Below are positions 28,150 through 36,678 of a stretch of 64,000 nt of DNA, in pieces. The number at the start of each line of letters is the position of its first letter. Positions within the stretch are counted from its first letter, which is position 1. The DNA lies in assembly GCF_030815985.1 (NCBI RefSeq), contig NZ_JAUSXM010000001.1, positions 1,860,001-1,924,000 of the forward strand, in the 5' to 3' direction. The notes under the pieces are model-generated. The model was given only the letters and a program-made list of their open reading frames with translations, was not told the origin of the DNA and did not search any database. The DNA comes from Paenibacillus sp. W2I17. GTDB lineage: Bacteria > Bacillota > Bacilli > Paenibacillales > Paenibacillaceae. The translations under genes were made by a program, and so were the position numbers.

Positions 28150-28665
28150 TTACGTATAAAATTGACCTTTGCTTACCCCGGACTGGGGCTGTACATCTCT
28201 CTCAAAATGCTTGAATCGCGTCCCCTGATACGTCAGCATCCCTCGATCATTTTCCACCATCATACCATAATGGTTTCCGCCAACAATCAGTTCAGTGCGC
28301 TCCCCATTGTCGAATTCAAATGTAACATAATACCGGGTAGTCGCACGGCTATCCCCGCTGCCACCTGAAACTTCCGTTCGTTTGGCCACCACCGTTGAGT
28401 GCAGGGTTAACAAGGCCGCTGCGTTATTCGATGACCACGTGCGTACCCCTGAAATAATAACAAAAACGATAACTCCCGCAATGATGAGAAATATGCCGCC
28501 AATGAAAATCGAAGCAAATGCATTCATTGTAGCAAACTCATTGAATCCCGAAAAAAAACCACCCTGATTGCCTTCAAAACTTGGTACTTCATTCATGTCG
28601 TCAAACACACCAAAACCGTCTACGCTTAATCGGCCCATCGATGAGGACACGCTCGTTAACGCCAT
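28150..28665 (-). CDS. DUF2500 domain-containing membrane protein
   Basis: A 171-residue protein with one transmembrane segment (IFIGGIFLIIAGVIVFVIISG, about residues 53-73) followed by a DUF2500 domain: a strand-rich module with VVAKRTEVSGG, TRYYVTFEFDNGERTEL and YGMMVENDRGMLTYQGTRF. The function of DUF2500 is unknown; the domain probably lies on the outer face of the membrane. It sits between pepF and rhaB as a single gene. Confidence 0.85.
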   Translation of the reverse strand: MALTSVSSSMGRLSVDGFGVFDDMNEVPSFEGNQGGFFSGFNEFATMNAFASIFIGGIFLIIAGVIVFVIISGVRTWSSNNAAALLTLHSTVVAKRTEVSGGSGDSRATTRYYVTFEFDNGERTELIVGGNHYGMMVENDRGMLTYQGTRFKHFERDVQPQSGVSKGQFYT

Positions 28666-28776
28666 TCATCATCGTTCCTTTCCCCTTGCAAAAATAAGAT
28701 GCACCGCCCCCCACGCAAGGAAGGCGGTGCATGCAGACAACCCGTTCTGCCTTGTCCGTATACTATATGAACCAGA

Positions 28777-30579
28777 TTAGGAATACAGACGTTCAAGTTC
28801 GTCGACCAGACTGCCGACATAAGCAACCGCAGAGCGAATCGGCTCAGGTCCGGACATATCCACACCCGCAAGCTTCATTAACTCCTGTGGTGTGAGACTT
28901 CCACCAGCTTTGAGTGCATCAAGCCAGCGATCTACCGCAGGCTGTCCTTCTTCCCGAATCTGCTGTGCTGCCGCTGTAGAAGCCGTCAAGCCTGCCGCAT
29001 AGGTATATGGATATAGCCCCATATAATAATGAGGTTGTCTCATCCACGTGAGTTTGGCCCCTTCATCAATTACCAGATCTGGTCCCCAGAATTCGGAAAG
29101 GATGTCTCCTTTGAGCTGACTTAACGTCTTCGCCGTAATGGGCTCATCTTTGGTTGCGCGTGCATACACCCTGCGCTGTAATTCACCTTCCAGCAGATGT
29201 GTAACAAAGTTATGGTAATACGTGTTCAACAGTTGCAAAATGACCCAGCGACGCATTCTCGGATTATCGGAACGCTTTAATAGATGGTCTGCCAGCAGCA
29301 TTTCATTCATGGTCGATGGTGCCTCAATGAAATAAAGAGATGGTCTTGTATTCGTGAGCCGTTGGTAACGTCCGGCAAGCATGAAGTGGCCTGCATGCCC
29401 CACCTCATGGGCAAGTGTAAATGCTCCGCGCATATTGTTTGCCCATGAAATTAAGATATAGGAGTGTGAACCATATATAGAGGAGCAAAATGCCCCTGTG
29501 GATTTGCCTGCATTATCTGCGTAATCCACCCAGCGGTCACTGAATGCGCGCTCTACGATCTCGCCGTACTCCGGCCCAAGCACACCAAGTGCTTCTCGAA
29601 TGAGTGTGCACGCCTCATCATATGTAATGGCAGGGCTAAATTCAGGATCAAGCGGCGCCTTCAGATCACAAAACATCAGTTTGTCCAGACCCAGCTCACG
29701 TTTCTTTAGAGCCGCCAGTCTGCGCATATGAGGTGCGAGTTCCTGCTGGATAATATCGAGCACATTATTGTACATCTCTTTGCTCACTTGCTGTGGGCTG
29801 AGAAGCATATCTGTAACATCGTCGTAACCACGCAGCCTGGATAAAACAACCTGCTTCTTCACTTCGGTTGCATAACCTTCTGCGAACGTATTTTTGTAAT
29901 CATTTAATGTCGAGCTGAATGCAGCATAAGCAGAACGGCGCAGCTTTGTATCGGACGACATCTCATAATTATTTTCATAGAACGACCAGGACAGTGGACG
30001 AGTATTATCCTCTCCATCCAGAGCATCGTCAAACGTCATGTCTGCCAGTTTACCGCGCAGATAGATACGGTATGGCGAATCCAGCACCTCTCCAAGTGAG
30101 GCAAGCACCTTCTCGGTCTCTGGCGTGAGCCGATGTGCTTTTTCTCGAATCAAACGCTCCAAACTGCGCGCATACGGCTCCAATCCCGGAAGTTCTTCAA
30201 GGTACCGTTCAACGGTTCCCTCCGGCAGATCAACGATCTCCGAATTGACAAAAGACAAGGACGACGACAGATTTGATAGGATATCTCCTGCTTTAGCTGA
30301 ATTCTCAATATTGACCGGATTGGTGCTGTCCTCTGACTGCTTCAAGCGGGCATAAGAAGCCGTCTTGGCGATCCGCTCCTGCAAAGCTTCACGCGCATCC
30401 AGACAAGCCAGCAATTGTTCAGCGCCTTCGCTCAGACGTCCTTTGAACGTTTCGATCTGGGCAGCAGCCAGTGGAAGTGATCGAAGCTCCTGCTCCCATT
30501 CTACATCGGTTACAAACAAGTCTTTCAGATCCCAAGTAGTTTCTGGTTTTACCTCAGCACGTGTACGTATTTTTTCCAT
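28777..30579 (-). CDS. pepF: Oligoendopeptidase F (M3 family)
   Basis: A 600-residue M3B zinc peptidase. The active-site helix reads FTLAHEVGHAGH (HExxH) around residue 385, with the third ligand Glu in YFIEAPSTMNEML downstream. The length and the C-terminal YYMGLYPYTYAAGLTAS segment match PepF, which cleaves peptides of about 7-17 residues in the cytosol. A single gene with AAGGAGG upstream of its ATG. No signal peptide. Confidence 0.95.
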   Translation of the reverse strand: MEKIRTRAEVKPETTWDLKDLFVTDVEWEQELRSLPLAAAQIETFKGRLSEGAEQLLACLDAREALQERIAKTASYARLKQSEDSTNPVNIENSAKAGDILSNLSSSLSFVNSEIVDLPEGTVERYLEELPGLEPYARSLERLIREKAHRLTPETEKVLASLGEVLDSPYRIYLRGKLADMTFDDALDGEDNTRPLSWSFYENNYEMSSDTKLRRSAYAAFSSTLNDYKNTFAEGYATEVKKQVVLSRLRGYDDVTDMLLSPQQVSKEMYNNVLDIIQQELAPHMRRLAALKKRELGLDKLMFCDLKAPLDPEFSPAITYDEACTLIREALGVLGPEYGEIVERAFSDRWVDYADNAGKSTGAFCSSIYGSHSYILISWANNMRGAFTLAHEVGHAGHFMLAGRYQRLTNTRPSLYFIEAPSTMNEMLLADHLLKRSDNPRMRRWVILQLLNTYYHNFVTHLLEGELQRRVYARATKDEPITAKTLSQLKGDILSEFWGPDLVIDEGAKLTWMRQPHYYMGLYPYTYAAGLTASTAAAQQIREEGQPAVDRWLDALKAGGSLTPQELMKLAGVDMSGPEPIRSAVAYVGSLVDELERLYS

Positions 30580-30707
30580 CTTTAGTTGTCATCCTCCTTG
30601 CATTTCCAATATCTCTCATCGTATCATATTCCGATCATCTATACATGACATCTCCTAAAATGGTTCAGGGGAGAGTATAGATTGGACTAAAGATTATTCA
30701 CACTTAC

Positions 30708-30893
30708 CACTCCGATGACAGAACAACCTTCCGATCGCTGTTATCCCCAGATTTTTTGATTCCCCTTTTTCAAAGGTGAAAATCCGGTGATAAAGGCGAG
30801 GCGTATGCTTCCGATGTAGCTTTCTTTCAGAAAGCTTTTAGCTCCGCTTCTTCAGGTTCTTTCTGTCCTCTAAATGTTTAGTTCCATCTATAT
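30708..30893. repeat. Dispersed intergenic repeat, copy B
   Basis: Second copy of the element at 25446-25641, in the same orientation. It starts at the shared CACTCCGATGACAGAA and ends near GTTTAGTTC. The hairpin AGCTTTC/GAAAGCT is conserved, and the first stem is kept with two extra mismatches. It lies in the 520-bp gene-free gap between pepF and hxlR. Confidence 0.8.
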
Positions 30894-30906
30894 AAAAGGG
30901 GTATCT

Positions 30907-31005
30907 AGGATAAAGGCCAGTATATGCTTGCGATATAGCTTTCTTTCAGAAAGCTTTTAGCTTCGCTTCTTCAAGCTATTTCTATCCTCTACGTTTTGTA
31001 TAAAC
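30907..31005. repeat. Dispersed intergenic repeat, partial copy C
   Basis: Directly after copy B, the last 100 bp or so of the element is repeated (AGGATAAAGG... through the AGCTTTC hairpin to CTTCGCTTCTTCAAG), giving a local tandem arrangement. Confidence 0.75.
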
Positions 31006-31043
31006 TTTTGCTCATGTGAACATGGTCTGAAAGTAACTAAAAA

Positions 31044-31082
31044 AACCGCCAGGTAACGGAAGAATCCATTTACCCGGCGGTT
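31044..31082 (-). terminator. Terminator of hxlR
   Basis: AACCGCC-A-GGTAA pairs with TTACC-C-GGCGGTT; a run of A on the plus strand supplies the T-run on the minus strand, just downstream of the hxlR stop. Confidence 0.8.
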
Positions 31083-31101
31083 CGCTGTGAATATAACTTA
31101 T

Positions 31102-31461
31102 TTAGCTTTCTTTCCAGATTACATTTTCACCGTAATTTTTACCCCAGTTATACATTGCGTGCAGGACGGGCATCAGGCTCTGACCGTGATCTGTCAACGT
31201 ATATTCCACCCGAGGAGGTACCTCTGCATACACCTTGCGCTCAATCAACTTGTCTTCTTCCAGCTCACGAAGCTGGTTGGTTAGCATCTTCTGGGTAATA
31301 TGAGGGATTAGGCGTTTCAGCTCACTGAAACGTTTGGTGCCTTCCAGACCCAAATGCCACAAAATAATGAGTTTCCATTTGCCACCGATCACCGCAAGGG
31401 TCAATTCCTTCTCACAGTTGATTTCTTTCAGATTAATCCGTTCCTTGACTTCGGCTGCCAT
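31102..31461 (-). CDS. hxlR: HxlR-type regulator of the formaldehyde (RuMP) pathway
   Basis: A 119-residue winged-helix DUF24/HxlR protein. The core ([20 protein letters not shown], then [20 protein letters not shown] and [19 protein letters not shown]) is strikingly close to B. subtilis HxlR, the formaldehyde-responsive activator of hxlAB. The Cys near the N-terminus (NCEKE), which senses formaldehyde in HxlR, is present. The ATG at 31461 is chosen because GAGGGGG lies 9 nt before it; the open frame extends further upstream without a ribosome site. It follows hxlB on the same strand, whereas in B. subtilis it is divergent from hxlAB. Confidence 0.88.
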   Translation of the reverse strand: MAAEVKERINLKEINCEKELTLAVIGGKWKLIILWHLGLEGTKRFSELKRLIPHITQKMLTNQLRELEEDKLIERKVYAEVPPRVEYTLTDHGQSLMPVLHAMYNWGKNYGENVIWKES

Positions 31462-31677
31462 GGCTCCGAGCCCCCTCATCTTCAATCTTATATCGCGTAT
31501 ATTACACATATCACGGGGACACTTCACACGAGGTAAGCTTTCCGCTCCATGCATGATGTAATAAGTACATTCATTCGATACAGCTATCTATTAATTCTAC
31601 TACAGCCTGGTCGGGATGCAAAGTTTAACTGTAAATCACGGATAAAATCTATACAGATGAATGACTATGTATCGCAG

Positions 31678-31718
31678 AAAAGACCAGAACCCTTCATAAT
31701 CAAAGGATTCCGGTCTTT
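31678..31718 (-). terminator. Terminator between hxlB and hxlR
   Basis: AAAAGACC...GGTCTTT with an inner GAA/TTC extension, directly past the hxlB stop at 31729. It suggests hxlR is at least partly transcribed on its own. Confidence 0.65.
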
Positions 31719-31728
31719 CATCTATTCA

Positions 31729-32292
31729 CTATTCCAGGTTCGCGTGGCGGCCAAACATATCCGCTCCGGTCATACCCTTCATTTCCATCATCGTAAGGAT
31801 GAGAGCATCCATGCCGATTAACAGTCCTTGCTCGAACAACGAGCCCATCGGCTGAATGGTTACTGCCGCTCCGGAAGTTGCTGTGTCCTCTTTGGCTGAA
31901 GCCGGGAGACGCACTACCGTAGTTGCCAATTTCCCAATCGTGGACTCTGGTTTAATCGTAATGAGACCTACAGGTGCACCAGCTTGACTAGCCTTTTGAG
32001 CCATGGCTACCAGACTGCCTGTCTCTCCTGAGCCAGAGCACAGCAAGAGGAAATCTTTCGAGCTGATCCCAGGTGTTACGGTCTCGCCCACCACATATAC
32101 ACGAAGCCCCATCTGCATCAGTCTCATGGCAAAAGCCTTTCCCATAAGTCCTGACCGGCCTGCTCCTGCTACAAAAATCTGTTCCGCAGCCAGAATGTGC
32201 TCAGCCATTGCTTGCATCTCTGCATCGTCGATCTGGCTTAGCGTACGTTCCAGCTCCTTCAAGATGTCAGCTGCGTACTGTGTTTTGCTCAT
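31729..32292 (-). CDS. hxlB: 6-phospho-3-hexuloisomerase HxlB
   Basis: A 187-residue SIS-domain isomerase. The phosphosugar-binding segments are FVAGAGRSGLMGKAFAMRLM, LLLCSGSGETGSLVAMAQKA and VGLITIKPESTIGKLA. It converts D-arabino-3-hexulose 6-phosphate to fructose 6-phosphate, the second step of formaldehyde fixation in the ribulose monophosphate pathway. The ATG at 32292 is chosen with AAGGG in front; it lies 4 nt after the hxlA stop. Confidence 0.94.
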   Translation of the reverse strand: MSKTQYAADILKELERTLSQIDDAEMQAMAEHILAAEQIFVAGAGRSGLMGKAFAMRLMQMGLRVYVVGETVTPGISSKDFLLLCSGSGETGSLVAMAQKASQAGAPVGLITIKPESTIGKLATTVVRLPASAKEDTATSGAAVTIQPMGSLFEQGLLIGMDALILTMMEMKGMTGADMFGRHANLE

Positions 32293-32296
32293 CTGC

Positions 32297-32932
32297 TTAC
32301 CCTTGTTTAACGAGACGTTGCATTTCAGCTGCAACTGCCGCTTTGTCTGCTTGTCCTGTGATACCGCCGCCTACAATAACCAGATCCGGTTGTGCTTTGA
32401 TTACTTCTGGCAATGTTTCCAGCTTGATTCCACCAGCAACAGCAGTTTTAGCATTTTTCACAGCTGCTTTGATCGTTTGCAGATCTTCGAATGGGCTTTG
32501 TCCTTCAGCTTGCAGGTCATAACCTGTGTGTACACAGATGTAATCTACGCCAAGCGCATCAATTTCACGAGCACGTTGTTCAAGGTTAGGCACGTTGATC
32601 ATGTCCACAAGAACTTGTTTGTTTTGTTTCTTCGCTTCTGCTACTGCACCTTTGATCGTGCTGTCATTCGTTGCCCCAAGTACAGTGATCAGATCCGCAC
32701 CAGCTTCAGCTGCTTTCATGATTTCATAACCACCAGCGTCCATGATTTTAAGGTCTGCAAGAACTTGCAGATTAGGGAATGCTTCTTTCATTGCTTTAAC
32801 CGCGTGCAAACCTTCATTAATAACGATTGGTGTACCAATCTCAACGATATCAATATATTGTTCAACCTCTTTAACCAGTGCGATACCTTCAGGGATATTT
32901 ACCAAGTCAAGCGCCAATTGCAATTTCATCAT
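32297..32932 (-). CDS. hxlA: 3-hexulose-6-phosphate synthase HxlA
   Basis: A 211-residue TIM-barrel enzyme of the orotidine-phosphate-decarboxylase superfamily: LQLALDLVNIPEGIAL, the metal/phosphate motif LADLKIMDAGGYE (DxKxxD) and VAGGIKLETLPEV / VIVGGGITGQAD for the phosphate loop. It condenses formaldehyde with ribulose 5-phosphate. It is first in the hxlA-hxlB-hxlR run, with AGGAG before its ATG. A likely sigma-A promoter lies at 32976-33004. Confidence 0.95.
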   Translation of the reverse strand: MMKLQLALDLVNIPEGIALVKEVEQYIDIVEIGTPIVINEGLHAVKAMKEAFPNLQVLADLKIMDAGGYEIMKAAEAGADLITVLGATNDSTIKGAVAEAKKQNKQVLVDMINVPNLEQRAREIDALGVDYICVHTGYDLQAEGQSPFEDLQTIKAAVKNAKTAVAGGIKLETLPEVIKAQPDLVIVGGGITGQADKAAVAAEMQRLVKQG

Positions 32933-32975
32933 TTATTTCTCCTTTGTTATTCAAGTATGATTCGTTCCTGTAAAA

Positions 32976-33004
32976 ATAATAATCAGATATTTAGCCTGCA
33001 CCAA
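32976..33004 (-). promoter_or_regulatory. Likely sigma-A promoter of hxlA
   Basis: On the minus strand TTGGTG (complement of 32999-33004), 17 nt, then TATTAT (complement of 32976-32981), about 45 nt before the ATG. HxlR operators could not be identified with confidence. Confidence 0.4.
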
Positions 33005-33228
33005 TTTGTCTGTTCAGATGCATGCAGTGTTTGTTTTGGCTACTCATTCATTGTAGACCCTGACTATCCATTCAGGAAGTACGCACTTTGAAGTGGGGTA
33101 GTTACTTCGGCGATACTATTGATAATTGTTCGTTGTTAGGTGAATCGAATATAGAATTAATCCTCTATTTCAATCCGCCCGCTTACAGCAGAACAGCAAT
33201 CTAATCATCCAATTAGATGTTCAATATA

Positions 33229-33256
33229 AAAGACCCCGCCACATGGCAGGGTCTTT
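33229..33256 (-). terminator. Terminator of the lactonase gene
   Basis: AAAGACCC-C-GCC pairs with GGC-A-GGGTCTTT around a 4-nt loop, downstream of the lactonase stop at 33347. Confidence 0.6.
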
Positions 33257-33298
33257 GTCTTTGTCTTTATCTTTGTCTTTATCTTTATCTTTATCTTT
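33251..33298. repeat. Hexanucleotide tandem repeat ([G/A]TCTTT)8
   Basis: Eight perfect 6-bp units that differ only by G or A at the first base. The first unit is also the right arm of the terminator hairpin. The repeat lies between the lactonase stop and that hairpin, and is a candidate slippage-prone tract. Confidence 0.9.
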
Positions 33299-33346
33299 AT
33301 CGTTTCATTTTCAATCCAGCCAAAGCTGGTTTAGAAATTTATCATT

Positions 33347-34429
33347 TTACAGATATACAGGTTTTACGCATACCGGCTTGGATACACCTGTGCTGTGACC
33401 TGTGTATTTCAGACGTCCGCTCTCCTGATCTACCGTGAATGTCACGAGGTTGTTCGTATCACGGTTAGCTGCGATCAGCAATTTGCCGTTAGGTGTCAGA
33501 GCAAAATGACGCGGGTGCTCACCTTCAGCAGATACATGCTCAACCAGTGTCAGGTGTCCTTTATCTGCATCTACTGCAAATACAACGATGCTGTCATGTC
33601 CACGGTTAGAACCATATACATAACGTCCATCATTGGAAACTGTGATTTCTGCTGTTGTATTCTCTTTGCCATCATATCCATCAGGCAGTGTGGACACTGT
33701 AGACAATTCAGTCAACGTGCCCGCTGCTGCATCATATTGGAACGAAGTAATGGAAGAATCCACTTCATTGATCACATAAGCGAATTGACCATTCGGGTGG
33801 AACGCCAAGTGACGTGGGCCAGCTCCCGGATGTGTTTTGGTTTCACTGTGCAGCACAAGTTCATTTTTGTCTACATCAATGGAATAGATCGCGATGTTAT
33901 CTGCGCCCAGATCCTGTACCATCATATATTTACCATCCGGGCTGAAGAATGCGGAGTGAACATGTGGCTTGTCCTGACGCTCAGGATGCGCACCTTGTCC
34001 TTCATGTTTCTTCTCGTCCAGAAGCGCTCCAACTTCACCGTTATCCGTCAAGGCTTGCAGACCTACCAGGCCACCGTGGTAGCTGGAGAGAATCAAGTAT
34101 TTGCCGGAAGGATCACGCTGGATATGACATGGTGGTGCTGAAATGGAGTTATTCCGGTTCAGCAACGTTAATTTTCCTGTAGAAGGATCAATGCTCAGAG
34201 CTGCAGCTTCAGACATTTTGTTGCCTTCAGCTGACGCTGTTTCACCAATTGCATACAGTTTGTTTCCTTCAGCATCCACGTTGACAAACGTTGGGTTTTT
34301 CACACCCGCGATGCCGTCAAGCTTGGACAAGCTGCCTGTATCCTCATTCAATTCATATGCATAAATGCCCTCATTTTCCGCTTCGGCGTAAGAGCCGGCA
34401 AGTACGAGCAAGCGTTTTGATTCACTCAT
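33347..34429 (-). CDS. Lactonase-family seven-bladed propeller (6-phosphogluconolactonase-like)
   Basis: A 360-residue Pgl/CycB-type lactonase. Blade repeats include LVLAGSYAEAENEGIYAYEL, KPHVHSAFFSPDGKYMMVQDLGAD, GAGPRHLAFHPNGQFAYVINE and HPRHFALTPNGKLLIAANRDTN. Relatives hydrolyse 6-phosphogluconolactone in the pentose phosphate route; the assignment of substrate is by family only. The ATG at 34429 follows GAGGAGG. It stands next to the formaldehyde-fixing genes, which depend on pentose phosphate supply, but is transcribed separately. Confidence 0.9.
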   Translation of the reverse strand: MSESKRLLVLAGSYAEAENEGIYAYELNEDTGSLSKLDGIAGVKNPTFVNVDAEGNKLYAIGETASAEGNKMSEAAALSIDPSTGKLTLLNRNNSISAPPCHIQRDPSGKYLILSSYHGGLVGLQALTDNGEVGALLDEKKHEGQGAHPERQDKPHVHSAFFSPDGKYMMVQDLGADNIAIYSIDVDKNELVLHSETKTHPGAGPRHLAFHPNGQFAYVINEVDSSITSFQYDAAAGTLTELSTVSTLPDGYDGKENTTAEITVSNDGRYVYGSNRGHDSIVVFAVDADKGHLTLVEHVSAEGEHPRHFALTPNGKLLIAANRDTNNLVTFTVDQESGRLKYTGHSTGVSKPVCVKPVYL

Positions 34430-34643
34430 TACAGTTTCCTCCTCTATGTGTATGTAATCTTGTTGCACCTCTTCTATAATAAATCTGCCATATCAAAATA
34501 GCAATCCGCTGTCGCTGCCCATCAAGGAAATCCTCAGTTAAGCAAGGCGATTACTACACATCATCATACTGAAATCCATTCATATGAGATGCATCTTCTG
34601 CTATGATAAGATAGGTTTTTCATCCAGAAGGGACTGAATTGCA

Positions 34644-35573
34644 TTGCTTCACTCATTTTTACTCACGTTATACCATGTATTCCTGCCGATATCACTTCCC
34701 GTGATTGGAGGTATTCTGTTAAAACGCTTCAAAAATTGGGATACCCGGTCGCTCTCGACCTTTTCCCTTTATATTTTGAGCCCTGCGCTCATCTTCAATA
34801 CATTGCTGCATGCAGAGATTACCTGGACGGACGTCACCAGCACGTTCTGGTTCTCTATTATTAATCTGATTGCTCTGTGGGCCCTCGCCGAGCTGTTAAG
34901 CCGGGTTTTCCGTCTGGGTGCAAGCGAAAAAGCGGGTCTCACCCTCGTCTCCACGTTTACGAACTGCGTGAATTACGGGCTCCCGCTTGTACTGCTTGCC
35001 TTTGGTCAGCTTGGACTGGACAAGGCTTCTGTCTACGTTATTGGACAGATGATTATTGTTAATACGGTAGGTATCTTTTTTGCCGCGAGATCCGAATTCA
35101 CGGTGAAAGATGCGATTCTGTCCGTTTTCCGCATGCCATCCATCTATGCTGCTGGCATCGCCATTGCGCTGCGTGCGTCCAATCTGAGCCTGCCTGAAGC
35201 GCTGGATGGAGGGATCTCCATGCTGGCTGCGGGATACTCTCCTGTCGTTCTCGCCATTCTGGGAGCACAGATGCTCAGACCAAAAGGTGCAACGGTGCCT
35301 TGGCTGTCCAATGTACGCCGAGCTTTCTGGACCGGGCTTGTGGTCCGTCTCGCAGCTGCGCCAATCCTGTCCTGGCTTATACTGACCGCTCTTCAGGTCG
35401 AAGGTACGTTGTTCAGTGTGCTGCTGATCCTCGCATCGATGCCGACCGCAGTGAACGCCGTTATTTTGGCTGAACAGTTTAATGCTTCTCCGCAGTTTGT
35501 ATCCCGCTGTATTCTGTGGACCACCGCTGCATCCATGTTGATGCTGCCGATTATGATTGTGATGGCTTCCTGA
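34644..35573 (+). CDS. AEC-family transporter (auxin efflux carrier-like)
   Basis: A 309-residue membrane protein with about ten hydrophobic helices, matching the AEC (Mem_trans) family: an N-terminal FLPISLPVIGGILLKRF, then LVSTFTNCVNYGLPLVLLAFG and the C-terminal ILASMPTAVNAVILAEQFN repeat. Bacterial relatives export malate, other dicarboxylates or unknown organic acids. The start is a TTG at 34644 with AAGGG upstream. It overlaps the convergent DUF2062 gene by 23 bp at the 3' end. Confidence 0.88.
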   Translation: MLHSFLLTLYHVFLPISLPVIGGILLKRFKNWDTRSLSTFSLYILSPALIFNTLLHAEITWTDVTSTFWFSIINLIALWALAELLSRVFRLGASEKAGLTLVSTFTNCVNYGLPLVLLAFGQLGLDKASVYVIGQMIIVNTVGIFFAARSEFTVKDAILSVFRMPSIYAAGIAIALRASNLSLPEALDGGISMLAAGYSPVVLAILGAQMLRPKGATVPWLSNVRRAFWTGLVVRLAAAPILSWLILTALQVEGTLFSVLLILASMPTAVNAVILAEQFNASPQFVSRCILWTTAASMLMLPIMIVMAS

Positions 35574-36141
35574 TTAATACCGGAGGTGATACCGAAGCGA
35601 TATCCGCTTGTCGGCGTTTCTCCAACCGGCGTTCATAACGCCGGTTGAGCGCTCTGACGTAGAAGAATTTTACGACAAAGTACGAAATCACACCCAGAAT
35701 GACACCAAACACGGACATGCCTGCCAGAATATCCAGTCCACCAAGCAACAATTCACTCACGGCCGACCAGTTCCCGCGAAACAGCTCCATGAATGCACTC
35801 TCATGTACCAGTCCCTGTCCCATGCTGTGAGCAGGCAAAATCCATGAGCCAATTTGTTTGGCGAGTGGCATCAGAATAATAGGTAAAAACGTAAGTTTCC
35901 CGATCACGTTACCAACAATCGCTGCTGGCACCGAACCCCCAGACAGTCGCACAATCGGATAAAATACGAGATATATCAGGGAAGCAGTCGAGATCACGAT
36001 CAGTTCCAGTCCGAACCCTATGGCAAATCCGGCAGATACTTTATGGGCACCTCCGGGAGCACGTAACAATTTGAGAAAATTCAGCTTCATAGCACGTGTC
36101 AAACGTACCCAGCGGTTAGTCTTGCGCTTCTGTGTGTTCAT
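35551..36141 (-). CDS. DUF2062 domain-containing membrane protein
   Basis: A 196-residue protein with three or so hydrophobic segments in a DUF2062 fold: LKLLRAPGGAHKVSAGFAIGF near the N-terminus and AAIVGNVIGKLTFLPIILMPLAKQIG in the middle. Basic at both ends. DUF2062 proteins are small inner-membrane proteins of unknown role, sometimes found with glycosyltransferases. No such partner is adjacent here. Confidence 0.85.
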   Translation of the reverse strand: MNTQKRKTNRWVRLTRAMKLNFLKLLRAPGGAHKVSAGFAIGFGLELIVISTASLIYLVFYPIVRLSGGSVPAAIVGNVIGKLTFLPIILMPLAKQIGSWILPAHSMGQGLVHESAFMELFRGNWSAVSELLLGGLDILAGMSVFGVILGVISYFVVKFFYVRALNRRYERRLEKRRQADIASVSPPVLIRKPSQS

Positions 36142-36199
36142 ACCGAATTACTCCTTATTTTACACAAATGACAACTTGAATCGTCTATTCTTCAGTATA

Positions 36200-36658
36200 T
36201 CACACCGGATTAGCTCCTGTAGTAACAATGACCGGCTGTGTCTCCATCTGGACATTACCTGCCACCGCTCGGGAGATCATACAGGAGGATTCAGCCTTAT
36301 GCGCCAGGCGCTCAGCCTTGGTCAGATCCGCCTCTGAAGCATCTTGGCTGAGTACAATTCGGGGTCTATGTACGATCCGTTCGTACGTAAATACGTTATT
36401 TGTGACATCTACCGTTGCTTCCGATTCAAGCGTCAATTCATCCGGCGTAATATCCGAACGCTCCAGCATCGCTGCCAGCGTGATCAGGTAACAGGTGGAG
36501 GCTGCACCCAGCAGCATCTCGTCCGGGTTAGTTCCCGTACCGGGTCCGCCCATCTCCTGCGGAATCGATATGACCGTTTTTAATCCACCTGCATCGATTG
36601 TTCCCTCACTGTTACGCCCACCATTCCATACCGCTTTCAGATGAAAAGGATGTTTCAT
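36200..36658 (-). CDS. OsmC/Ohr-family peroxiredoxin-like protein
   Basis: A 152-residue OsmC-superfamily protein. The conserved first Cys region is PDEMLLGAASTCYLITLAAMLER and the second is AHKAESSCMISRAVAGNV; together they form the two-Cys hydroperoxidase centre. The start at 36658 (MKHPFHLKAVWNGG) follows GAAGGG. It lies 20 bp after the DeoR-type gene stop and probably shares its transcript. Members reduce organic hydroperoxides with lipoyl or bacillithiol partners. Confidence 0.9.
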   Translation of the reverse strand: MKHPFHLKAVWNGGRNSEGTIDAGGLKTVISIPQEMGGPGTGTNPDEMLLGAASTCYLITLAAMLERSDITPDELTLESEATVDVTNNVFTYERIVHRPRIVLSQDASEADLTKAERLAHKAESSCMISRAVAGNVQMETQPVIVTTGANPV

Positions 36659-36678
36659 GACATTCATTCCCTTCTTGT

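Noticed and set aside
32003..33091. Plus-strand open frame of 362 codons
   Set aside because: It is antisense to hxlB and hxlA, which are firmly identified, and its product is Cys/Phe/His-rich nonsense.
33251..33298. Possible CRISPR or iteron origin
   Set aside because: A simple hexamer tract with no spacers, no replication gene and no dnaA-box cluster.
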